Source: Prosopocoilus inquinatus (lineage: Eukaryota; Arthropoda; Insecta; Coleoptera; Lucanidae). From it: a stretch of DNA of 64,000 bases. The notes beneath the pieces were generated by a model that had not been told where the DNA came from, did no database searches, and saw only the letters and a list, made by a program, of their open reading frames with translations. Positions 24,401 to 36,179 of this stretch are shown one piece after another. The translations under genes and the position numbers were made by a program. Each line of letters opens with the position of its first letter. Position 1 is the first letter of the stretch. The stretch is from the NCBI GenBank assembly GCA_036172665.1, contig CM069871.1, forward strand, positions 5,952,001 to 6,016,000, given 5' to 3'.

Positions 24401-26030
24401 TTCTTTTGTCTGATAACGAGTTTCCTTTTACAGTTTGCTCTAAAGTCTTATCAGGACCACCTGGCCTACATCTCTTTAATGATTGACCTGAAAATTGACG
24501 GTGAGGATGGTTTTTTTTTCTTTATACCTTTATCCATCATATTCCATATTTAGTTTGGCATTTTGCACTGGAACCTTTGTTTCTGCTTCGGTCTTCTTCA
24601 GGAGTGTTCCCTTCTTCTCTCATTCCTTCTTGTGAAATGGGCTTTCCCATTTCTTTCACGATTGACTTGATTTGAAAGTTGAATTTCCTTCTTTGGAGTC
24701 TAAACGAGTTTCCTCTTGATCCTTCTTCTCCTGGTCACTTTTGTGATAACAAGATTAGTAATCCTTAGACTTTCTTTGGTGAACGGCCCTGCAGTCGTCC
24801 TCGCAGATCCTAGCCTCACTTGGAAGATCCTAATCTTACACATTTCAATACGTCTTCCTAGTCAGCTTGCGTTTTTCTCAAAATTTCTTTGCTTGTCCTG
24901 CGATTTGGCAAGAACTTTCCTTTTACAGCTTCTCTTACTTGCTCTTGCTTGTTATGAAGACCAATTGGTCTTTTTCTCTTTGATGATCGACCTAGCGTGC
25001 GTTTGGAAACTGTTTTTCCGTTTCTGTTTACCCCAAATATCTATTGGGAATGGATCTCCTTTTTTTTTCTTGCCCTTATCCGTCATTTTCCATATTTTGT
25101 TCGGCATTTTTCACTGGAACCTTTGTTTCTGCTTCGGTCTTCTTCAAGAGTGTTCCCTTCTTCTCTCATTCCTTCCTGTGAAATGGGCTTTCCCATTTCT
25201 TTAACGTTTCTGTTTACCCCAAATATCTATTGGGGATGGATCTCCTTTTTTTTTCTTACCCTTATCCATCATATTCCTTATTTTGTTTGGCATTTTTCAC
25301 TGGCACCTTTGTTTCTGCTTCGGTCTTCTTCAGGAATGTTCCTTTCTTCTGTCATTCCTTCATGGGCTTTCCCATTTCTTTAACGATTGATTTGATTTGA
25401 AAATTGAATTTCCTTCTTTGAAGTCTAAACGGTTTCCTCTTGGTACTTCTTCTCCTAGTCACTTTTGTGATATTAAGACTACCAACCCTTATACCTTGTC
25501 ATTGTTTGATGAACGGCCCTGTAGTCATCCTGGCAGATCTTAGCTTTCACTTGGAAGGTCCTAATCTTACCTATTTCAACAAGTATTCGTATTCAGCTTG
25601 CGTTTTTCTCCAAATTTCTTTGCTTATCCTTGATTTGGCAAGGAGTTTCCTTTTACAGCTTCTCTTACTTGCTCTTGCGTGTTATGAAACCAATTGGTTT
25701 TTATCTCTTTGATGGTCGACCTGGCGTGCGTTTAGAAACTGTTTTTCCGTTTCTGTTTACCCCAAATATCTATTGGGGATGGATCTCCGTTTTTTTTCTT
25801 GCTCTTATCCATCATATTCCATATTTAGTTTAACATTTTTCACAGTACCTTTGTTTTTACTTCGGTCTTCTTCAGTACTGCCTTTTTCCTTGAACGAACC
25901 CTCTTGAGATATGACGACCAGCTTCCCTTCGTTTCTTTAACGATTAATTTGATAGTTGGTTTTCCTTCTTTGAACTCTTAGATTGGGATTGTAAAGTTTT
26001 CTTCGGTAACGCTTTGGAATGAGTAACAAG
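24400..26030. repeat. Nested pyrimidine-rich tandem duplications
   Basis: A block of about 430 bp at 24670-25100 recurs at 25395-25830, with AATTTCCTTCTTTG, GAACGGCCCTG and CTTGCGTTTTTCTC in order. Inside, a shorter unit of about 180 bp (TTACCCCAAATATCTATTGG, then TTTCTGCTTCGGTCTTCTTC) is repeated, with copies of the latter near 24579, 25127, 25310 and 25850. The 162- and 128-residue open frames here show no domain and change frame between copies, so they are not genes. The origin could be a satellite or the antisense of purine-rich blocks. Confidence 0.8.
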
Positions 26031-26299
26031 GAAAGCAAAATATGCGAAATCATTTATAAGAGAGAGAAAGAATAGTGAATTATTCAGATTTCGAGACATC
26101 AATGAAGATATGTCCATAATGAGCTTGGGTATGTTGTCATAACGAGTTTGTGGCAAAAACAGACATACCCCAACTTTATTTCCGTCCCCAAACATCAGTT
26201 TAACAAATATTGATATGTCTTTATGGTCCTAACGGAATTGTCTTGTAAAATTCGCCTCAGCTTTTGCCATGGAACCACAGAGTTTACGAACACGCTCTA

Positions 26300-27560
26300 A
26301 AGGAGTTTCCTCTTAGCCTTACTTTTTCAATCACTTGTAATATGAAGACTGCCAGTCCACCAGCCCTTTGGTGTTCGGCCCTGAAGTCATCTCTGAAAGC
26401 TTGCCTTCATTATTGGATGGTTTACCCAAACGTTTGCATCCCACGTTTGATAAACTTTTTTCTTCTTCCTCTCTCATTCGTCATATCATGTTTTCTTCTG
26501 CAAAAGTAACTTTTGGGTCTCTTAAGAAGGAGTTTCCTCTTCATGCTCGCAGTACTTACTTTAATTTCTTGTGCGCCAATCTTTTATTTCCTGAGCAGGT
26601 TAAAGAGCCCTGAGAGACACTTTACACTTAAAAATTTTGCTTTGGGGGAGGTGCATTTTTTACGTCCAAATTTTTTCCACGTCTTTTCTGAAGTGGTCAT
26701 TGTAAATCATCCTCATTTATGACCATGAATGAAATAAGCAGACCATATTTCTTGGTTTCCTTCCCAAATGATTCGCAGTTCAATTTAAGGAATGGTCTGA
26801 GTGGGATTGTTTTGATTGTCGGGTTATTTGCATGGATTTGCTTGATGGTTTTTGGTTTCATCAAATTAAATCTAGCTTATTAAATTGATCTATCTGAAGG
26901 AATTTGTTTTTGATGAGTTCTTCCCAAATCATTGGGATATTTCAGTCATGAATCGGGCTAATAGTTTCATCAAGGGAGATTTCCTTTTTGAGATTGTCCT
27001 TCAATATTTTAATATAAAGTATAGTTAATGGGGGATGTTTTTTTAGACTAGGAGGATTTTTCCATGCCAATGCTTCTGCTTTTTCTGGCCTTCGTTCCAT
27101 TCCTCGATTTCCAATTGCTTTTCAATTTGGGAAGGAAATTGAAAAAAAGTGATTGGAATATTCATCTAGATGTGTTTCAAATAGATACATGCAAAGTCTT
27201 CGAGTTATTTTCTTTTTCGGTGTCCTTACATAGCAAACAGGAGTTTTTCCCAATCCTTGCCATACTTCGCTTATTTCAGTCTCACTTGGATCGTGAAGTC
27301 GAGCGAATAGTTTCATCGAGGTGCTTGACAGGGGATCAAACTGTATCTCATCAGTATTAGGTAGTTGAGGGTGTTTTGTCAGACTAGGAAGATTTTCCTT
27401 TCCTAAGTTGTGCGTCTGCTTTTTCTGGTCTTAGTTCCAATTGGTTTGAATTTCAGAATGTACAAAAGTAATTCAAATTAGCGTCTTTCAAATAGGTACA
27501 TGTACAACATCAATTGAGGTAATGTCTTCGAGTTGTTTCCTTTTTCTTTTTTTTTTTGGA
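26300..27560. repeat. Further diverged duplications of the same region
   Basis: A weaker copy of the 24.7-kb unit starts at about 26305 (GAGTTTCCTCTTAGCC, then TTCGGCCCTGAAGTC). A second, unrelated pair lies at 27040-27260 and 27375-27560, sharing CTAGGA(G/A)GATTTT, TTCTGCTTTTTCTGG and GTCTTCGAGTT. Confidence 0.55.
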
Positions 27561-27775
27561 GTTTGTAAACAGAAGAAAATAGAGTATTTCAAATGTAAAA
27601 GTAAGGGAACTTAAGGTTAAGATTATTACGGTGAAACTCAATAATGTTGTGTTTAGGCGAACAAAGTCAGAAATGAGCACGAAAGGCGTGTAAGACAACT
27701 AAAGTTATTAAAGTTACAACTTTGTGTTACATTTGTGTTGAGCGGAAACCTGCCCGGAGATAATTAGACTTTCGA

Positions 27776-27811
27776 AAGAAAGAAGAAGACGAAGAAGAAG
27801 AAGAAGAAAAG
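27776..27811. repeat. Interrupted (GAA)n microsatellite
   Basis: A run of GAA/AGA triplets with one GAC interruption. Confidence 0.85.
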
Positions 27812-30419
27812 GAATTGCATGCAAAAAGGCGTGGAAGAATTAAAACTGTTTTAATTAACGCCAGACTCCTCGAAACTGTAAGCAATGCAGTGATAGCTCC
27901 ACATTCGTGCGCGACAAAGTTTAAATTAATTAAAATTATCAGAGAGGGAGAAGTGTCGAAGTCTCTGTGTAATTAAACGTATATTGACACTTCCGGCTGT
28001 CGCCTGACCTCTCACGGAGATCTATCCAATTACAAACATACCGCGTTGGCCCGAATTATTAAGAATTCCGCTCGTGTTGCTCGTGTCTATTAGAGCCGGC
28101 ATGTTAAAGTTATTAGAGAGATTACCGGACGAATTTCGGAGCACAAATAAATTTTTCTTGGCTCAATATAAATTCGGAGGTAGGCGGAATAAATATTGAG
28201 TTTCAGCCGAAATGTTTCATTTTAGTATTCCTGCGCCAAAGTGCCAGAAGTTTTCCTCTTAACGAGAGCCACTCTTTGTTCCTGCGTTAAGGGAAATTCT
28301 GCTTGTATATTTAATAAGGTTTACTTAAATACTTGAAGCACTTACTTCTGCGGTTCTACTATTTTTATGTGCAGTAGCGTTTATTTTATATAGTATATAT
28401 TTTTTTAATTCCGAAAGCAGACTTTCCTCTTTTTTCATTAACGTCGAAACTAACTTCAAAATTTGTTCGGCTAATAAAATATTTGCGCGAGTGTATTAAA
28501 GGTAAACAGCGGGATTGAAATTGTGTTAACTTTTTGTTCTTATTCCGGACAAAGAAAACATTACCTCGGTAGCAAAAACCGCAGAGATAAACGCAATTTT
28601 GGTTTGGCAATTATAATTATGTTTGTAATATTCCGAGCGACGTTAGCAGTTTCATAAAGCGGTCCCAAGTACTAGTCCCAAGGGATGAAGAACTTCACCG
28701 CCACCACCGCTGTTCAACCTGCTGTCTCATCGCTCGGGGGTTTCCAGATGGAATGTACTATTGCATTCCCCCATCGCCATGAACTCAACACGAACTCACA
28801 CAAATGTCAAACTTATTTAATTTTTTGCCACCCCCAATTATTTCTCATTTGTAACAGCAAAAAAAAAAAATATTATTGGGTGTCTGCAAATGAAACTTGA
28901 TGCAAAAAGCTTGTTTTTCTTTCATTATTGATTCAAATTTAATTTAATTGCCAATTAGGGCTTCACCCTCTTCCTTCTCTTATATTCACTCATAACATTT
29001 ATGTTGTTATTGCTTTTTTTTTTCTCCTCGACGAATATTAGTGAAAGGAATCAGGATTCACAAAACGTTCTTGTCTGTCTTTCTTCGCTCCTTCAATAAG
29101 AGGATTACCAACAAATTTGACGATTTTTTTTTAATTGAAATGAATTGCTTTTAATTGCTACTTTGAGGTACCTACAGAGAGGAAGATTTGGCGCAGGCGT
29201 AGATGGCAGTTATGGTTGATGATGCTCACCATCCAGTTCTAATTATACAAAAAAAAAACTTTGTAAATTATAATTTGATCAATTTATATGTGTAAAAAAA
29301 GTGCTTGCCGAGGGATGATGAAATTTATAACGCGAGAGTCCAATATAATTAAAGTGCTGCAGAAACTGTTGAGAACTGCTTCCATAAAGTATCAGGTTTA
29401 CGAAGCCTAATTGCATTATATTAAATTCATCAGAACATCTCGCAAAATCCACCGAACAATTTGCGAACACCGAGGGTGAATTCTAATTTCCCCCCTTTGT
29501 GACGACGGCATTAGAAAAAAAAAAGAGAGAGTTACTTGTTAAACGCACCGTAAGTTCTTTCTTTATGTTGCGAAATTGCGTTACGCCCGCGTCCACAATT
29601 TCAAGTTTTATAATAAAGGAAAAAATAAATTAGAAATCAAGCGGCTCAGCGGCGCGCATCTCCAAAACAAGTCTATAAGAAGCTTGTGGTAAAGCAATCA
29701 AGTGTTTTATGCCCGAAGTTGGAAAGAGAATTATAGTATGATGGCACTCTGTAACTCGTCAAAACTTTGTCTCAATTAATTTTATTATTTAATAAGAAAC
29801 TTCGGTAATGTACAACAGCTCAAGATGATGCGCTCAATTTATCAAGCGTCTCTGTAAAATGTTTCGGATTATTCTGTACATTTTATGGCGCTCGGATTTT
29901 GCAGTTTTATGAAGCAGAAATATAGTATAAAATTGTATTTCAGAAAACCAAGTTTTTGTGGTCTTCGAATAAGACGAATTAAGCCTGCGTTTAGTTGATG
30001 GACGAACTGTCAAATTTTAACGACGAGGGTCGAACCGTCTTGCAAAGTCTCACCGCCCGCGCCGCGTCGTAGTGGTCGTTTATGGTCGGATTTCAAATCC
30101 TGACCATCTCGGTCAATCAGCTGATTCGTCGGACAACGTAAAATAACCACGCAGTAAAAGATTGTTAAAGTTAGAGCTGTTTAGGACTGCTTGCAAGGCG
30201 GAATGGTGAATGATTGGCAACAGCCAACTGGCAACTGTCAACAATGAAGGTCGGACAAAATTATACACCGTTTAGTGTAAACGGAACTTGCCTACTACAA
30301 ATTAACAGACCTTGAACCCTTTCGTGTCCAAGCTCTGACAGATAACACGAAAAGCCAAGCGGAGCAACTGGATTATGCCAACCAAATTAATCACCTTTCA
30401 GGTAAATTTGTGCATACAT
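27812..30419. other. Non-coding DNA, nothing recognised
   Basis: About 2.6 kb without a supported gene, RNA or repeat. Open frames at 28386-28610, 28685-28900 and 29279-29470 show no domains. The 29640-30300 part is less AT-rich (including GCCGCGTCGT near 30060) but unidentified. Confidence 0.35.
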
Positions 30420-31690
30420 AAACTGATGAAACGATGAATCAATGAAGCAATGGGATGATAAAACTATGGATTGATGTTGCAATGAATCGATGAGGTGATG
30501 AGTCGAGGCAATAATGGATTAATGAAGTGATAGATCGAGGGATTAAAGAAGCAAGGGATGGATGAAGCGTTGGATCGATGAAATATTAAAGCGATAGATG
30601 GACGAAGCGATAGATCATTGAAACAATGATGAATCGATTGACCGATGAAGCCATGAATCGATGGATAAATTAAGCGAACGGTCGATGAAGTGTTGATCTG
30701 ATGAATCGATGGATAAATTAATCGAACGATCCATGAAGCCATGATCGGATGGATCGATGGATAAATTAATCGAACGATCGATGAAGCTGTAATCCGATGA
30801 ATCGATGTATAAATTAATCGAACGATCGATGAAGCTATAATTCGATGAATTGATATATAAATTAATCGAACGATCGATGAAGCTATGATCCGATGAATCG
30901 ATGTATAAATTAATCGAACGATCGATGAAGCTATAATCCGGTGAATCGATGTATAAATTAATCGAACGATCGATGAAGCTATAATTCGATGAATTGATAT
31001 ATAAATTAATCGAACGATCGATAAAGCTATGATCCGATGAATCGATGTATAAATTAATCGAACGATCGATGAAGCTATGATCCGATGAATCGATGTATAA
31101 ATTAATCGAACGATCGATGAAGCTATGATCCGATGAATCGATGTATAAATTAATCGAACGGTCGATGAAGCTATAATCCGATGAATCGATGTATAAATTA
31201 ATCGAACGATCGATGAAGCTATAATCCGATGAATCGATGTATAAATTAATCGAACGATCGATGAAGCTATGATCTGATGAATCGATGTATAAATTAATCG
31301 AACGATCGATGAAGCCATAATCCGATGAATCGATGTATAAATTAATCGAACGATCGATAAAGCTATGATCCGATGAATCTATGTATAAATTAATCGAACG
31401 ATCGATGAAGCGATGATCCGATGAATCAATGAATGGATGAACGAAGCTATGGAACGAGGAAGCGATGGAATGGTGAAACGATCAATGAGGCAATGGATGG
31501 ATCAGATGAATGAATGATTCGATGGATAGATAAAATGTTGGATCGGTGAAGCGTCGGATGGATCGATAAAACGATGTATTGATTAAACGATTTACCGATG
31601 ACGCGATGGATCGATGGATTGTTGATTCGATGAAGCGATGAATCAATAAAATGATGGATCGATGGATTGAAGAAATGCGACGGATCGATA
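30420..31690. repeat. GATGA-type degenerate repeat domain around the minisatellite
   Basis: Variants of GATGAATCGATGGA, GATGAAGCGATGGATCGATG and similar words occupy the whole interval at roughly 12-24 bp spacing. The ordered 48-bp array at 30665-31432 lies inside and is built from the same words. It therefore looks like a higher-order repeat amplified from a shorter one. Confidence 0.85.
30665..31432. repeat. 48-bp minisatellite, 16 units
   Basis: ATAAATTAATCGAACGATCG recurs exactly every 48 bp from 30665 to 31385, giving 16 units. Most units differ by one to four bases; the edge units are more diverged (ATAAATTAAGCGAACGGTCG at 30665). Because 48 is a multiple of three, the minus strand stays open and would read a 16-residue repeat such as SSIVRLIYTSIHRIIA for over 280 codons. 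I take this as a by-product of unit length, since no promoter, splice context or family supports a protein. Confidence 0.95.
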
Positions 31691-34600
31691 TATCACTTAA
31701 ATATTTTCGAGCGGCATTTTTTTGTGGACGTACAACAATCATCTCACATGTTTATACAAGTTTCAGATGCAAATCACTTCAGTTACAAAAGCGCCTCAAG
31801 AAAGCAAATAAACAAAGATTATTTCATAAATATCTCAATGAATCCGTTGAAATGAGACTTGAGATTAATTCGACAAAATTTAGGGTTAAAGTAAGATCTG
31901 GTTCACGTACTTAGGAAGAATTGAAAATGACATGTCGATAGAAACCATGGAAAGAGGACAGAGTTGGGCTCAGAGCCAGTATGGGACTTGTGAAAATTAA
32001 TTTTTACGGACGAAAGACGCAGTATTTTAAACTGAAATGATTTTTTAACAAAGAGTAGGTGCTACATTTTTATTTATATTTTAATTACGTTGGTTCGAGT
32101 GAAAGGGTTTTGAAAGAACAAAAAAAAAGAATGCCTTTACTATATTTTTATCTACGCTTTAGTTACTTTTGTGGAAAAAAGAAGTACAATTATAAATGGT
32201 CCGGATCGAATTGCTGAGCGAGCGTTAGAAAAGAATTTATCTTTATCATAGTTCGGGTGTCGTACGGCCTACTTTCCTGTTTTCCTTGCTCGGCATTGTC
32301 CTTGTGTATCCTTAGAAATGATGTAATGCAGCGAAACGAAAAGATTAAGATAAATTGAAACAATAAATTTACGCAGCCGGGGCGAAATCCCCCCCGAAGT
32401 TTCTTTTGAATTATTTAAAAGGCGGATCCACGAAATTATATTACCTAACGCCGATAAAGTAATTAATCTTTTGTCGCCGATGTTACGTAAACACTTTTCA
32501 GCTTAATTTTCCTCACAAAAACCCTTATTCGATTAATAGAGCCTTAATCCTGCTGAATCATCGAAATTTGCGACGCTTATATTTTTTTTTATAAAAATAA
32601 ATATTTTCCTAAAGCAATTTCTTTTTAAAATAAATGGCAGAACATGTTCTGCAAACTCGTGAACTATAATTAATTAACTTTGCAAAGCAAACAAGCATAC
32701 GTGTGTAATTTTCCTATTAGCATCTTAATTAATTTACACGCAGTAATTGAATACGTAATTAGAACGTGTAGTTCTTTGGTACCAAAAAAAAAAAGTTCTT
32801 GCCTTTAACCTCGCCGTCGCAATAACGAGCGCAAACTCGTCAAATTTTAAATTTATATCACAAACAAATCCCGAACACGAAAGACTTCCACGAAATTTGC
32901 ATGTCGTGCTCAAGATTTTAAGCAAAGAAATTTCAGCGGGGCCCGAGGAGTGCATTAATCAAAGCTACTGAGCAAAATGGAATTAGCAGGATTCCATTTT
33001 ATTTGCGAGAGAGGATTGTTCTTGTATTTGAACAAAGCTTCTTAAAATTTAAATCTCTATCCGTTTTAACACCTCCGCCGTCAAATATAACATTACCATA
33101 CTGTGCGCGAGGTCCTCATCAAATTTTCTACTTCTTTCCTTTGCCGTTTTCTTAAATAGGCTTTCACGAATGTAAAGAAAAAGAACTCGCCAATTTTTTT
33201 ATTGCGCCTTGTATATAAAAAAAAGAAAACACTGCGCACTCTCTCACACGAATAAATTCATCAACTTATTTTACTTTTTCTTCTTCTCCTGCCTCCTTTT
33301 GCTACTGCTGTTTCCTCAAACGAGCTTTCCTCACAATCTGAGACTGAAACAACAATAACGTAAGTGTCAGTCTTCTCATGGTTTCTTTATATTATATTTA
33401 CAAACAACAACATTTGCGCGCAATGCCTTCCTTCCTCCACCTTCAGATAATTTTCTATATTTTATATTTCCCATTAATTTGATGGCTAGGTGGTGTCGCA
33501 ATAGAAAATTCTCCTCGGGGCGAAACGTGGGGCAAAGCGTAAGTCAGAAAAATGATACAGATATAATTGCTACTCCAAGATGATAAATTACAAGGAGAAC
33601 CGGAGTCGCACGGCCGTTTTTCTTGCGAAATTTCGAGTGGGCCATAAATGTTTCTGATTCTTACTTTTTATACGCATTCACTTTATTCTCTTCCGTTCCG
33701 TTAAAGTCGGGGGGGTATTTGCCGCAAGGTCACTCATGCGTGTAGTCATCATTCAGGAACGGCAGGAGTTAATTCTAAAATAAAATTAATTTTGTTTTAC
33801 AGAACACTCCATTTTTACAATTATTTAAAAGTGAGAAAATGTGCGTAGACTGGATGGATAAGTCTATGCTGTTAACCGGATACAATAACAATCGTATATT
33901 GTATTTTTTTTTTAAATTCCAGGTTCATTGTTGCTTTTATAATCAGATCTCTCCGTCTCGTGTTGCAACACGTATAAATTCTTGGTTACTTGTGGTATAG
34001 ATCTGCTGTTCTAAGGTGGTAACATTGTTTCCCGTTTGATATCAAAGGTTCTCATTGGTTTTAGATGATCACGCTATCTATTACTGTGTTCTGATTGGTC
34101 GCCACTTTGGGCCGTTTATTATCCGCGTTCGGTATCCTCATGGCAGCGTTCCTTTGCATTTCATCATTACAAGGTGCACTTGTCTTTAGGTATGACCTCG
34201 AGAATTGTTGCATAATTTTCACGCAGAATTCTAAATAAATACAGTTACTGGAATCCTTTAATGCCTTGAGTGGCGGTCGATTTGCTGAAAGCAAATTATA
34301 CCGAGCGGTTAATCCGTTTGTGATTAAACAAAAGGTAATTGTTTGGATGCCCATGGTAGCGTGACCCATGCTTATACATGATTTCTTTGTTCTTTGTTCT
34401 TTTGTTCACTTTGCCTTATCGTTACCCCTGTTTTCTTTGGCGAGAATCCTACTACCGAGGACATAAACTGTTTGAATTACACATCGGAATACCATTGCGT
34501 ATGAAAAACGTATACGCAACTGAAGTATGACCTCTCCACGAGTGGTGGCGTTGCTCGGTAGCGTTTGCCAACGTTTGACAACTGAAGAACCACAACAAAT

Positions 34601-35357
34601 TTCCGAATTTTCGCGTACGCTGTGAATCTTTGGAGTCGGTTTTCCAGTAGCGTAGTCATCCTACCTCCCTAACACCCTTGAATTTGACTTGACTTGAATT
34701 TGATTTGACCTACCCCTTTCTCGATCTGAGTACTGCTCGGGACAGTTGATAGATTTTTTCAGCGCTAAGTTGCCACCGTTTTCATTAAGTAATCCGGAGG
34801 TGACGTAACTGCGTTTTGATGGTAACACTCGTATGTACGATTTAGAATATGCGACTTCTAGAAGTCGAAGGCAGTTTTACACACGTCGTACTTCCCTGTT
34901 GCAAGGGTGGCTTATCCACCAGTATTAAACAATATGCGGATTGCAACCAATCACATAAACCATATTACATCGTATTTTAATCAAATCGTAAGCTCAGTTT
35001 CTTTAAAAAAAAAAAAAACAGAACGAGACGAATATTTTCTTTGGTTTAAACAAGAGATTGTTTTTCTCAGAATTCGGAGTTGTTTACTTCGCCCAATTGC
35101 CGCCAATTTTATGATAAAACTCGTATCATTTAGGTCAAAGTTGACGAGCTACTACTCGTTGTGCGTCATTATTATAAAATAAATAACGCGATGAGTGTAA
35201 TTTAATAAATTAATGAATTTAATAAATTTTCATTTTCACGCGCGGTCATTGCAGAAAGAATATGAAAAAAAAAAGAAAGCACGAGAATGAACTTTTATTT
35301 GACTTCTCTTGACGTTTCGCCCCAAAAAAAAAAACGTATACAAGAAAGGGTAAATAA
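31691..35357. other. Non-coding DNA, nothing recognised
   Basis: About 3.7 kb without a supported gene, RNA or repeat. Short frames at 32734-32955, 34061-34369 and 34477-34659 lack recognisable domains. Confidence 0.35.
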
Positions 35358-35423
35358 AAATTATATTTTTAGCTCGTTCAAATTATATTTTTAGCTCGTT
35401 CAAATTATATTTTTAGCTCGTTA
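35358..35423. repeat. 22-bp tandem repeat, three copies
   Basis: AAATTATATTTTTAGCTCGT starts at 35358, 35380 and 35402 with essentially no divergence, so the expansion is recent. Confidence 0.95.
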
Positions 35424-35490
35424 CAAATTGTTTTTTTTTTTCATATCTTCCCTGACAAATGTTCGCTACCATTCTTTTATCGTTAGAACT

Positions 35491-35530
35491 CAGGGGTCCC
35501 CAAACTTTTTTGAGCATCGACCCCTTACAG
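35491..35530. mobile_element. hAT-like terminal sequence, single end
   Basis: CAGGGGTCCCCAAACTTTTT followed by a GAGCATCGACCCC block is typical of the ends of non-autonomous hAT elements. I find no matching opposite end or 8-bp duplication nearby, so this is probably a truncated copy. Confidence 0.4.
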
Positions 35531-36016
35531 AAAAATATGTGTTCCTATCCAGTTAAGAAGCAACAACATTCAGCCGCTAAATATAATGCGCGGTGTTGCC
35601 AACTCACCAATTTTCAAACTCCGCACTTTATTTTTTTTGTCGTTTAAAACCATATACATGCCGATTTGATATTTAAGAGTAAGTATCAATTAATAAACAA
35701 AAGAATATGAATTTGTTTGTTGACTGAAATTCGTCTTCAGGTATTTCCTCCCCGCCCCCTTTTCGATTATTCTGTTTTTGCGATCGTCATATGTTTATCG
35801 ACTGTTTGTTTCTCTGTTTCAAATCCGTCCTTGAATATCACCGTCACTTTTGCAAATTTTCTTTTCTGGTGTTGCCGGTATTATTTCAAATTTGTTTTCT
35901 TTTTCGTTTATTTTATTTGCATCTTCTGAAATTATTTCTTTTTTTCGCAAATATTACATGTTTTTTTTTTAAACCAGTTTTCAAAGCATAAAACGCAGGA
36001 TCTTCATAGTTGATGG

Positions 36017-36179
36017 TATCTCACGTGACCAAGTTCTGTCGCCTGATAGGATACTCATGATTGGTAAAACTGCAGCAGCATTAAATTCATTATTGTTTTT
36101 CTATTAGTAGGGCTTTACGAATTTTATTTTATTTCAATGTTAAGTAATTGGTTTGGTACGTCGTAGGTCACGTGAGATA
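36017..36179. mobile_element. MITE-like element with 14-bp perfect TIRs
   Basis: TATCTCACGTGACC at 36017-36030 and its exact complement at 36166-36179 bound 163 bp of non-coding sequence. The superfamily is unclear, and the repeat contains the palindrome TCACGTGA. Confidence 0.6.

Noticed and set aside
24716..25204. 162-codon open frame with hydrophobic segments
   Set aside because: Pyrimidine-rich repeat DNA gives Leu/Phe/Ser-rich hydrophobic translations; the frame is not kept between duplicated copies.
30464..31318. 284-codon open frame on the minus strand with a 16-residue repeat
   Set aside because: It is the 48-bp minisatellite read in frame; the unit length is a multiple of three, so openness is automatic. 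No family or gene context.
30665..31432. Regularly spaced repeats resembling a CRISPR array
   Set aside because: The units are contiguous with no unique spacers, and the DNA is eukaryotic.
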